Positions 1 through 7,791 of a DNA stretch of 10,562 nt are shown one piece after another. The notes beneath the pieces are model-generated. The model searched no databases. It was not told where the DNA came from and worked only from the letters and a program-made list of their open reading frames with translations. The stretch is taken from contig DYSK01000078.1 of NCBI GenBank assembly GCA_020718315.1, positions 1-10,562 of the forward strand, in the 5' to 3' direction. How positions within the stretch are numbered: the stretch's first letter is position 1; each line of letters starts with the position of its first letter. A program made the translations under genes and the position numbers. This DNA comes from Draconibacterium orientale (GTDB lineage: Bacteria; Bacteroidota; Bacteroidia; Bacteroidales; UBA12170).

Positions 1-71
<71 letters not shown>

Positions 72-170
72 ATTATTTTCGCTTTCTGCAAGAACTTTTT
101 GCTCTACCATCCCTAATCCGTTAGCTATCGGAACAATCGGAATCGAGAGAGCTAATTCGCGTTGAGGGTG
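72..170 (-). other. Leader between promoter and tRNA-Gly, with small repeats
   Basis: This is the presumed transcribed leader, removed when the tRNA is matured. It holds a 6-bp inverted repeat, TTAGCT (121-126) and AGCTAA (150-155). Between the arms are two ATCGGAA direct repeats (127-133 and 136-142). The 10-mer tgctctacca at 100-109 also occurs inside the tRNA (46-55), where it is part of the D arm. No open reading frame is apparent. The repeats could be chance, or a decayed tRNA fragment. Confidence 0.35.
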
Positions 171-203
171 CAAATATAAGGAATAATTTTTTTCGCAAGC
201 AAA
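171..203 (-). promoter_or_regulatory. Bacteroidota-type promoter for tRNA-Gly
   Basis: On the minus strand the -7 element TATATTTG (178-171) matches the Bacteroidota consensus TAnnTTTG exactly. A -33-like TTG (198-196) lies 17 nt upstream, with an alternative TTTG (203-200) at 21 nt. Transcription would start near 165 and give a leader of roughly 90 nt before the tRNA 5' end at 71. The -33 region begins only 15 nt after the mutS stop codon. Confidence 0.6.
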
Positions 204-217
204 ATTTTATTCGAAAA

Positions 218-2842
218 TTATTTGCCTAGCATTTTTTTGATTTCATTCAGCTTCAACAAGGCTTCAACGGGTGTTAATGTGTTGATATCCGTGCTTAAAA
301 TCTCGTCGCGAATCTGATACAACAAAGGATCGTCAAGCTGAATGAAGCTCAACTGAAAATTTTCGGCTTTTGCGGATTTGATTTTCGATTTGGAAGATTG
401 ACTAAAATCGCCTTTTCGGTGTGCTTCTTCCAATTGCACAAGCATTTCGTTGCTTCTGTCAACGATACTTTGTGGAATTCCAGCCATTTTTGCCACATGG
501 ATACCAAAACTGTGTTCACTTCCGCCTTCTTCGAGTTTGCGCAGAAACAGGACTTTGTTTTGAATTTCTTTTACCGAAATATGAAAATTCTTGATTCTTT
601 TGAAAAATTTTGCCATATCATTCAGCTCGTGATAATGCGTTGCAAACAGCACTTTTGATTTAAAAGCCGGATGTTCGTGCAGAAATTCAGCAATCGACCA
701 AGCGATCGAAATTCCGTCGTAGGTGCTGGTTCCTCGTCCTATTTCATCGAGCAAAATCAACGACCGATTGGAAATATTGTTCAAAATACTGGCTGTTTCG
801 TTCATCTCTACCATAAAAGTAGATTCTCCCGACGAAATATTATCGCTAGCGCCAACACGTGTAAAGAGTTTATCGATCAATCCTATTTTTGCACTGTCGG
901 CCGGGACAAAACTCCCCATTTGAGCAAGCAAAACAATCAATGCCGTTTGACGTAACAATGCGGATTTCCCGGACATGTTTGGTCCTGTGATGATAATGAT
1001 TTGTTGCTTTTCGGTATCGAGATAAACATCGTTTGCAACGTAGCTTTCGCCAGGCTGCAATTGCTGTTCAATGACGGGATGTCGCCCATTTTTAATATCT
1101 AAAACATAGGAATTATTCACTTCCGGCCGAATATAATTGTATTCTACAGCAATAGCGGCAAAAGCCAACAAAACATCCAATTTTGCAGTGATAGCAGCAT
1201 TTGTTTGAATTGGAATGATATAATCGGTCAAGCTTAAAACCAAGTTGTTAAACAATTCTTGTTCGATACTTAGAATTTTATCTTCTGCACCCAATATTTT
1301 TGTTTCGAGAACCTTCAGTTCTTCGGTGATGTATCGTTCCGAGCCTGTTAAAGTTTGTTTTCGATGCCATTCGTCGGGCACTTTGTCTTTGTGCACATTG
1401 GTCACTTCCAAGAAATAGCCAAACACATTGTTGAACCCAATCTTCAATGAGCTAATTCCTGTTTTTTCGCATTCGCGCTGCTGAATATTCTTCAATATAT
1501 CTTTGCTTGAGTGGCTGATATTTCTCAGATCGTCCAGTTCGTCCGAAATCCCTTCGGCAATCACTGCGCCTTTTCCAATGGCCACCGCTGCATCCGATTT
1601 TAATTCCATTTCGATTTTCTGACGCATTAAGCCACAAAAATTGAGCTGTTCGGCCATTTTTCGCAAAGCGATTTCGGTACTCGCGGCTAAGGTTTTTTGA
1701 ATGTGTTCAATATGATAAAGTGCTCTTTTCAATTGAAGTACTTCCCGCGGATTTATTTTGCTGGTAGCTACTTTCGAAATGAGTCGTTCTAAATCGCCCA
1801 AATCGTTTACTTCGGCTATCAATGCATCGCGCAGTTTCTGATTCTGAACAAAAAAAGAGACAATGTCGTGCCGCTCGCGAATAGGTTGCAAATCTTTCAG
1901 CGGCAATACCATCCATCGCTTGAGCAATCTAGAGCCCATTGGGGAAACCGTTTTATCGATCACATCCAAAAGTGTTTTGGCATTTTCGTTTGGCGAATGA
2001 AGAAGCTCTAGATTGCGAACGGTAAACCTATCTATCCATACATAATGGTCTTCGGCAATGCGCGATAATTTATTGATGTGAGCCACTTTATGATGTTGCG
2101 TTTCGTTTAGATAATGCAAAGCAGCTCCGGCGGCTATAATTCCTTGTTCCAAATCTTCAACGCCAAAACCTTTAAAACTCAATGTTTTAAAATGTTTCAA
2201 CAACAAATCATAAGCAAATTCTGCGGTAAAAACCCAGTCGTCGAAAGTGGTCGTAAAAAATTTGTCGCCAAATATTTTCTGAAAATCGTTCACTTTGTTT
2301 CGCTGAACAATAACTTCATTCGGGCGAAAGCCTTGAAGCAATTTATCGATATAGGCAACCGAGCCTTGAGCAATAAAAAACTCGCCCGTAGAAATATCTA
2401 AAAAGGAAACGCCACTCAATTTGGCATTGAAATCAACACTAGCTAAAAAATTGTTTGTTTTGTGTTCCAAAACGTTATCATTGTACGATACGCCGGGTGT
2501 TACCAATTCGGTAACGCCTCGTTTAACAATGGTTTTGGTGCTTTTTGGGTCTTCCAACTGATCACAAATGGCTACACGTTGGCCAGCCTTCACCAGTTTA
2601 GGTAAGTAAACATCCAAAGAATGATGTGGAAAGCCGGCCAATTCAACAAAACTTGCAGAGCCATTGGCTCGTTTGGTCAAAACAATTCCTAAAATCTTGG
2701 AAGTTTTGATCGCGTCTTCACTAAATGTTTCGTAAAAATCGCCCACACGAAACAAAAGCAAAGCAGTTGGATATTTGGCTTTAATGCTATTGTATTGTTT
2801 CATTAAAGGAGTTTCGGCAATTTTATGCTCTGGTAAAGCCAT
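218..2842 (-). CDS. mutS: DNA mismatch repair ATPase MutS
   Basis: MutS binds mismatches and small loops as a clamp and, with ATP, recruits MutL to start repair in the cytoplasm. The 874-residue product is of normal full length. The N-terminal mismatch-binding domain has the Phe-x-Glu motif at F36-Y37-E38. The connector, lever and clamp regions follow. The C-terminal ABC ATPase carries Walker A GPNMSGKS (620-627), an ST-rich signature around 670-682, Walker B LILLDE (D699, E700) followed by GRGTSTYDG, and the switch histidine in FATHYHEL (H736). Near the C-terminus a QLSFI stretch (830-834) resembles the beta-clamp-binding motif, and the last 35 residues (TPVEALLKL) match the MutS tetramerisation segment. 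The ATG at 2842 fits family N-termini, since the TPLMKQY motif begins about ten residues in. No Shine-Dalgarno is visible. Nothing looks damaged or transferred. Confidence 0.98.
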   Translation of the reverse strand: MALPEHKIAETPLMKQYNSIKAKYPTALLLFRVGDFYETFSEDAIKTSKILGIVLTKRANGSASFVELAGFPHHSLDVYLPKLVKAGQRVAICDQLEDPKSTKTIVKRGVTELVTPGVSYNDNVLEHKTNNFLASVDFNAKLSGVSFLDISTGEFFIAQGSVAYIDKLLQGFRPNEVIVQRNKVNDFQKIFGDKFFTTTFDDWVFTAEFAYDLLLKHFKTLSFKGFGVEDLEQGIIAAGAALHYLNETQHHKVAHINKLSRIAEDHYVWIDRFTVRNLELLHSPNENAKTLLDVIDKTVSPMGSRLLKRWMVLPLKDLQPIRERHDIVSFFVQNQKLRDALIAEVNDLGDLERLISKVATSKINPREVLQLKRALYHIEHIQKTLAASTEIALRKMAEQLNFCGLMRQKIEMELKSDAAVAIGKGAVIAEGISDELDDLRNISHSSKDILKNIQQRECEKTGISSLKIGFNNVFGYFLEVTNVHKDKVPDEWHRKQTLTGSERYITEELKVLETKILGAEDKILSIEQELFNNLVLSLTDYIIPIQTNAAITAKLDVLLAFAAIAVEYNYIRPEVNNSYVLDIKNGRHPVIEQQLQPGESYVANDVYLDTEKQQIIIITGPNMSGKSALLRQTALIVLLAQMGSFVPADSAKIGLIDKLFTRVGASDNISSGESTFMVEMNETASILNNISNRSLILLDEIGRGTSTYDGISIAWSIAEFLHEHPAFKSKVLFATHYHELNDMAKFFKRIKNFHISVKEIQNKVLFLRKLEEGGSEHSFGIHVAKMAGIPQSIVDRSNEMLVQLEEAHRKGDFSQSSKSKIKSAKAENFQLSFIQLDDPLLYQIRDEILSTDINTLTPVEALLKLNEIKKMLGK

Positions 2843-3148
2843 GTAAGTTTAATTTAGGGGTAAAATTACAGATTCTCATCAAAAATTACTTCTATTTCCT
2901 GAATTGTTGAAAACTAATGAGAACTTATATACCCAGTTTTTAAAAGCTTTTTTTCTGAAATAATTCAAATGGTTTTTTAATGTGCTGTAAATCCATTATT
3001 TTGATTCTTTTTTTCAAAGAACAAATGATAATTGTTTGTAAACATAAACTTACTTTTTTAAGCAGTAGCATTGTTAATTAACGTTAAATATATTAGCTTC
3101 GCGGCATAAAAGTAATCTATATATTAATTTAATTAAACCTAAAGATTA
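2843..3148. other. AT-rich divergent intergenic region
   Basis: These 306 bases separate the divergent mutS and Oar-like genes. The right part holds the receptor promoter (3071-3101). On the mutS side only a weak -7-like TAATTTTA (2868-2861, minus strand) is present, without a properly spaced TTG, so the mutS promoter is not settled. I see no RNA gene, no convincing small ORF, and no repeat beyond short A/T runs. Confidence 0.5.
3071..3101 (+). promoter_or_regulatory. Bacteroidota-type promoter for the Oar-like receptor gene
   Basis: A -33-like TTG (3071-3073) is followed after 20 nt by TAGCTTCG (3094-3101). That is one mismatch (C for T) from the -7 consensus TAnnTTTG and continues into GCGGC, a context often seen at such promoters. 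Transcription would start near 3107, leaving a leader of about 40 nt. The gene has no Shine-Dalgarno; the bases before the ATG are A-rich, as is usual in this phylum. Confidence 0.5.
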
Positions 3149-6100
3149 ATGAAAAACAGAATTTTACTATTGATTCTTGCCTTTATTGTTGTGGCGATGC
3201 CGCAAGTATTTAGTCAAGGGGTAACTACTTCATCGATATCGGGAAAAGTAGTTGACAACAAGGGGGAAGCTGTTCCGATGGCCAATGTGGTGGTTATTCA
3301 CCTTCCTTCAGGAACACAGTACGGAACTTCCTCATTGGACGACGGAGGATTTCAAATACGCAATATGCGTATTGGCGGACCTTACAAAGTAGTTGTTTCA
3401 TTTGTTGGATTTGTGAATGCCGAGGAAACCGACATTTATCTACAACTCAACAAGACTTCGAATGTAAGCATTGTAATGCAGCCAAATGCCACCGAATTGG
3501 CCGAAGTTGAGATTTTGGCTAAAGGCGCAGGCGCAATGAGTGCCGAACAAACAGGTGCAATGACCAACATCGACAGCAAACAAATTCAAGGTTTGCCAAG
3601 TATTGCACGCAGCTCAAAAGACCTCACACGACTGACTCCACAATCAGATGGAAACAGTTTTGGTGGCCGCAACAATTTGTATAACAACTTTTCGTTGGAT
3701 GGGTCAATTTTCAACAATTCTTTTGGATTGGATTACGCTACACCAGGCGGACAGGCTGATGCCCAGCCGGTTTCTTTGGATGCCATCGATCAAATTCAAG
3801 TTTCATTGGCTCCTTTTGATGTTCGTGAAGGCGGATTTACGGGTGCAGGTGTAAATGCGGTAACCAAATCGGGAACCAACGAACTAAAAGCGACAGTTTA
3901 TACTTTTTTGAGAAATGAAAAAATGATAGGCGACAAAATCAGTGGTGTGGATGCTCCAAACCTCGATTTCAGCACTAGCCAAACAGGCGTAAGTGTTGGT
4001 GGCCCCATTATCAAAGACAAATTATTTTTCTTTATCAATGCAGAAGCTGAGCGCAGAAATCAGTTGGCTCATGGTTTTGTTGCCGATGATGGTACCAATT
4101 CCGGAGCAAATGTAACCAGCGTTTTGGAAGCAGATATTCTTGCAGTTCAACAACATTTAATCAATGAATGGGGATATGATCCGGGCGCTTACCAAGGATA
4201 CAATCATGAGACCTACAACAATAAGTTTTTAATTAAACTGGACTACAATATTGCAAAAAATCACAATTTAACTTTGCGTTACAATATGTTGGATGCATGG
4301 AAAGATATTCTTCCTCATCCCGAAGCCATCATTGGTCGCGGCCCAACAAGCTACCGTCTTCCTTTTGAAAATTCTTCTTATACCATCAACAACAAAATTC
4401 ATTCTTTTGTGGGAGAATTGAACTCTATATTCTCCAGCAGATTGGCCAACAAATTATTGATTGGTTATACTGCTTTTAGAGATACGCGCGATCCTCATTC
4501 TGCTCCATTTCCAGTAATTGATATTTTTGACGCAAACGGAAATTTAGCCATTACGGCAGGTTCCGAGATGTTTTCGACAAACAATATACTCGATCAGGAT
4601 GTAATCCAGTTTACGGACAACTTAACCTATTATAAGGATAAACATACCATTACTGCCGGAGTGAATCTTGAAATTTTCAAATTCAACAACTCCTTTAATT
4701 TGTTCTATTATCCTTGGCATATGTTCTTCGGTGGAGTTAGCGAATTCTTAGCTACAACTTCTGCTGATATCGACTTTAATGCTGAAGTTGCTACTTCTCA
4801 ACAGAAGCCTTATGCCATGTCGGAAGTAGATGTTGCGCAATTGGGATTTTATCTTCAAGACGAATATGCAGTGAATGCAAAATTGAATGTTACCTACGGC
4901 CTTCGTGTTGATGTCCCTATTTATTTGAATACAATCGAAGAATCTGCAGCTACTTTGGCAGCTGCCAATTTCACCGGATGGGTTGATGAAAACGGAAGTT
5001 CGGTAACAGTAGATCCAAGTGTTTGGCCAAAAGCGCGCTTGATGTGGTCGCCACGCGTTGGATTTAATTACGACGTAAAAGGAGACAACAGCTTAAGAGT
5101 AAGAGGAGGAACAGGTATTTTTACAGGACGTATTCCTTTTGTTTGGTTGGGCAACCAATCTTCAAACAGAGGCATGTATCCTGGTTATACATTCCAAATC
5201 AATTCGACTTCAGAAGATTTTCATTTTCCACAAGTATGGAAAACAAATTTAGCAGCCGATTGGAAATTGGCCAATGGTTGGTTTGCCAGTTTTGAAGGAA
5301 TTTACGGAAAAGACATCAACGCAGTAGTTCATCGCAATTACAATATGCTTGCTCCTTCTGAAAACCTAAGTGGAACAGGCGATAACCGAGCAATCTTTGC
5401 CGGCTTTAATGAGGTAAATATTTATTCTTCTTCGACAGAGGCCATTGGATTTTTAGATGCAGGAACGATTGTGATGGACAATGTTTCCGAAGGCTATCAA
5501 TATAGTTTGACCGGAAAACTGCAAAAAGCTTTTGACTTTGGTCTGCGTGCTGATGTTGCCTACACTTATCAAGAATCGAAAGATTTTACTTCCATTCCGG
5601 CAGAAATTGCTGCTGACGCATTTCAACGAAATCCAGTTGTTGGTGATCCAAATGATCCACAACTTTCTTGGTCGCGCTATGGACTGAAACACCGCTTTAT
5701 TTCCAGCTGGATGTATCAAAAAGATTATAAAAACATGACTTCTTCTTTTGCTTTAATTGCTGAAGCAGGACAAGGAAACCGTTATTCTTATACTTATGCC
5801 GGAGATTTAAATCAAGATGCTATTTTAAATAACGACTTGCTTTATGTCCCAGCAACTTCCGCTGATATTCATTTTGGAACTGTTGTAAATGGTGTAGGAG
5901 TTCCCGCGCCAGATGCGGCTGCACAGTGGAATGCTTTAAATGGATTTATCGAACAAGACGATTATTTGAGTACGCGCCGCGGACAATATGCCGAACGCAA
6001 TGGAGCTTCTTTGCCTTGGTTCTCTCAATTGGATTTCCGCTTTATGCAAGATTTCCATTTCAAAGTAAAAGGAAAGAAAAACACACTTCAACTTTCACTT

Positions 6101-6310
6101 GATGTAATGAATATTGGAAACCTGATCAATTCAAATTGGGGTGTTCGTCAATATGCACGCACTTTCAATCCGATTACTTTTACAGGACTTGATGCAAACA
6201 ATGTTCCTTATTTCCAATTTGATACCAATTTAACAGAGTCTTACATTGATAATTTCTCTGTCGATTCGAAATGGCAAATGCAATTTGGAATTCGTTATAT
6301 CTTTAACTAA
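3149..6310 (+). CDS. Oar-like TonB-dependent outer-membrane receptor
   Basis: The 1053-residue product is predicted to be a TonB-gated outer-membrane beta-barrel. A signal peptide (about 1-23, hydrophobic LLLILAFIVVA, cleavage near VFSQ) is followed by a carboxypeptidase-regulatory-like domain (about 28-112, SISGKVVDNKGEAVPMANV). The stretch AEVEILAKG (118-126) sits where a TonB box is expected. The plug (about 130-250) has NNFSLDGS, IDQIQVSLAPFDVREGGF and GAGVNAVTKSGTN, which are typical of Oar/OmpA-related receptors. The rest is barrel, with alternating aromatic strands ending in QFGIRYIFN, a normal C-terminal strand for this group. In Myxococcus, Oar is needed for secretion of the protease PopC, so the family may export as well as import. 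No SusD-like partner lies beside it, which argues against a classical glycan-uptake pair. The gene appears monocistronic, with its own promoter and a strong terminator. The substrate is unknown. Confidence 0.92.
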   Translation: MKNRILLLILAFIVVAMPQVFSQGVTTSSISGKVVDNKGEAVPMANVVVIHLPSGTQYGTSSLDDGGFQIRNMRIGGPYKVVVSFVGFVNAEETDIYLQLNKTSNVSIVMQPNATELAEVEILAKGAGAMSAEQTGAMTNIDSKQIQGLPSIARSSKDLTRLTPQSDGNSFGGRNNLYNNFSLDGSIFNNSFGLDYATPGGQADAQPVSLDAIDQIQVSLAPFDVREGGFTGAGVNAVTKSGTNELKATVYTFLRNEKMIGDKISGVDAPNLDFSTSQTGVSVGGPIIKDKLFFFINAEAERRNQLAHGFVADDGTNSGANVTSVLEADILAVQQHLINEWGYDPGAYQGYNHETYNNKFLIKLDYNIAKNHNLTLRYNMLDAWKDILPHPEAIIGRGPTSYRLPFENSSYTINNKIHSFVGELNSIFSSRLANKLLIGYTAFRDTRDPHSAPFPVIDIFDANGNLAITAGSEMFSTNNILDQDVIQFTDNLTYYKDKHTITAGVNLEIFKFNNSFNLFYYPWHMFFGGVSEFLATTSADIDFNAEVATSQQKPYAMSEVDVAQLGFYLQDEYAVNAKLNVTYGLRVDVPIYLNTIEESAATLAAANFTGWVDENGSSVTVDPSVWPKARLMWSPRVGFNYDVKGDNSLRVRGGTGIFTGRIPFVWLGNQSSNRGMYPGYTFQINSTSEDFHFPQVWKTNLAADWKLANGWFASFEGIYGKDINAVVHRNYNMLAPSENLSGTGDNRAIFAGFNEVNIYSSSTEAIGFLDAGTIVMDNVSEGYQYSLTGKLQKAFDFGLRADVAYTYQESKDFTSIPAEIAADAFQRNPVVGDPNDPQLSWSRYGLKHRFISSWMYQKDYKNMTSSFALIAEAGQGNRYSYTYAGDLNQDAILNNDLLYVPATSADIHFGTVVNGVGVPAPDAAAQWNALNGFIEQDDYLSTRRGQYAERNGASLPWFSQLDFRFMQDFHFKVKGKKNTLQLSLDVMNIGNLINSNWGVRQYARTFNPITFTGLDANNVPYFQFDTNLTESYIDNFSVDSKWQMQFGIRYIFN

Positions 6311-6327
6311 GCTCGTTTTAAGCTCAG

Positions 6328-6362
6328 AAAAGGCTGCTTCTTAACGGAAGCAGCCTTTTTTT
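6328..6362 (+). terminator. Strong intrinsic terminator after the receptor gene, possibly bidirectional
   Basis: A perfect 9-bp GC-rich stem, GGCTGCTTC (6332-6340) and GAAGCAGCC (6347-6355), encloses a 6-nt loop. It is followed by seven T's (6356-6362) and preceded by four A's (6328-6331). It starts 18 nt after the receptor stop codon. The flanking A's mean the minus strand reads the same hairpin followed by four T's, so it may also stop the oxidoreductase operon arriving from the right. No other terminator is evident between 6363 and 6452. Confidence 0.92.
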
Positions 6363-6452
6363 GTGCGGACGACTGATCACCGATTTTAGGCTATTGAGCA
6401 AGCAAAAATCGCCTCAGAAAAAAATCAATGCCAAAGCCAATCGTTAGCGAAT

Positions 6453-7787
6453 CTATTCTATTCCTTTTGATTGTAACTCCAAATAAAATTCCGATCGGTC
6501 AATAAATTCGCCAATAAAAACAAAAATAAAAACTACTTCCACGCCATATTGGAAAAAAGGAATAAAAACAAGAATGGCCGGAACCACAAACCCAATAAGG
6601 ATACGAAGTCCGGAAATCGTTTTACGCACATCTTGCCCTTGCTTTGTAAACTCCATTTTTCGGGTAATATACAGATAGGTTTTTATCAAAATGGCTGCTG
6701 AAAACATCCACGGATTCGAAACCAATATGGCCACATATAAAAAAACAGTGAAAAACAAAACGTCGGCACTGTGGTATTTATTTTTAGCTTTTGATGGAAT
6801 TTGGCGATACAAATTGTCGATGGAAACCAATGTAAGCAAACCGAAAATGGTGGCCACAAGTCCCAATTCATTTTGTTGAGGCAAAAACAGCCAGAATGCA
6901 GAAGCAGGAACAAATAGACTATAAGCAACAATTTCTCGGCTCAGCCACGAATTACGGACGTTTAGGACCGCTCGCCATGCACGAAATATTTTCCCTAAAT
7001 GAAACAGACTTAAAAACATAGCAAGGATTGCAAAACCAATAAAAACCATTGGATTAAGAACAAAGCCTTTGCTGAAAGAAGCATAAAAGCCCGAAACCAA
7101 TACCGGAACAAACAATGTAAACGTAAGCAATGGCCATTCCGGTAGTATTGAATATTTTTGTTTCGTGGATAAGTTTAATTTGGTATAGATTTCCTTTTCA
7201 TTCGATTCAAAGTGCATCATTTCTTGTTTTGGGCTTTTAGGATTTCGCAATTCTTTCAGCTCAATGGATGGTTTGATACCGGTTTCAACAAATCCTTTGA
7301 CAAGCTGAGGCTTTAGGAAAATAGAACTAAAATCGAGTGCGCCGGTTGGACAAGAACAAGCACAAGCCGGTTTTCTATTTTCTTGCAATCGATTTACACA
7401 AAGTGTACATTTCTCGATTATTCCTATAAAGGGATTGTATTTGGGAGCATCGTAAGGGCAAACCCACACGCAGTATTGGCAGCCAATACAAGCATCGGCA
7501 TGATGCATTACGGCACCAAAAACAGTTTCGCGCGTAAAAGCCAAAGCAGGACAATTGAGCATACAGGGAGCATCTTCGCAGTGATTGCAGGCCATCGAAA
7601 AACTGAAAACAGGCAAATCGGGATATTGAAATTGATTGTTGGCGGTAACCGATCGCCAAGCAATTTGTGTTTCCTCTGCCTTTTGCGACAACAAGCTATC
7701 CAAAGTTGAATTCTCAATCTGACAAGCCACCACACACGCTTGACAAGCCACGCATTTATTGAGATCGAATACAAATCCTTGCTGCAT
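6453..7787 (-). CDS. Fused DmsB-like four-cluster ferredoxin and DmsC-like quinol anchor
   Basis: This 444-residue protein should carry electrons between the quinone pool and the catalytic subunit encoded just upstream. Residues 1-155 are DmsB-like with four Cys groups: C12/15/18/22, C67/70/75/79, C100/103/106/110 and C127/130/142/146, expected to bind four [4Fe-4S] clusters. After a linker (about 156-216), residues 218-430 form about eight membrane helices of the DmsC type. H263 (in LFHLG) and E285 (in WLSRE) match E. coli DmsC H65 and E87, which affect menaquinol binding; the 22-residue spacing is identical. The positive loops (266-285, 324-341, 376-395) lie on the Fe-S side, predicting both termini in the cytoplasm. 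I chose the ATG at 7787, 4 nt after the upstream stop, because a longer in-frame start at 7925 adds 46 residues overlapping the upstream gene and unlike DmsB. B-C fusion and predicted orientation both differ from E. coli DmsABC. Confidence 0.9.
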   Translation of the reverse strand: MQQGFVFDLNKCVACQACVVACQIENSTLDSLLSQKAEETQIAWRSVTANNQFQYPDLPVFSFSMACNHCEDAPCMLNCPALAFTRETVFGAVMHHADACIGCQYCVWVCPYDAPKYNPFIGIIEKCTLCVNRLQENRKPACACSCPTGALDFSSIFLKPQLVKGFVETGIKPSIELKELRNPKSPKQEMMHFESNEKEIYTKLNLSTKQKYSILPEWPLLTFTLFVPVLVSGFYASFSKGFVLNPMVFIGFAILAMFLSLFHLGKIFRAWRAVLNVRNSWLSREIVAYSLFVPASAFWLFLPQQNELGLVATIFGLLTLVSIDNLYRQIPSKAKNKYHSADVLFFTVFLYVAILVSNPWMFSAAILIKTYLYITRKMEFTKQGQDVRKTISGLRILIGFVVPAILVFIPFFQYGVEVVFIFVFIGEFIDRSEFYLELQSKGIE

Positions 7788-7791
7788 TTTC

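Noticed and set aside
199..225. Hairpin overlapping the mutS stop codon as a terminator
   Set aside because: AT-only inner stem with a two-base bulge and no T-run after it on the minus strand.
2861..2868. TAATTTTA as a mutS -7 promoter element (minus strand)
   Set aside because: One mismatch in an AT-rich background and no TTG at the right spacing, so it cannot be told from chance.
6381..6411. Inverted repeat CGATTTT/AAAATCG as an operon terminator
   Set aside because: Seven AT-rich pairs with a 17-nt loop and no following T-run; the neighbouring hairpin at 6328-6362 is far better.
7383..7709. 108-residue plus-strand open frame antisense to the ferredoxin domain
   Set aside because: It is a shadow of the well-supported Cys-rich coding frame on the minus strand, with no recognisable domain.
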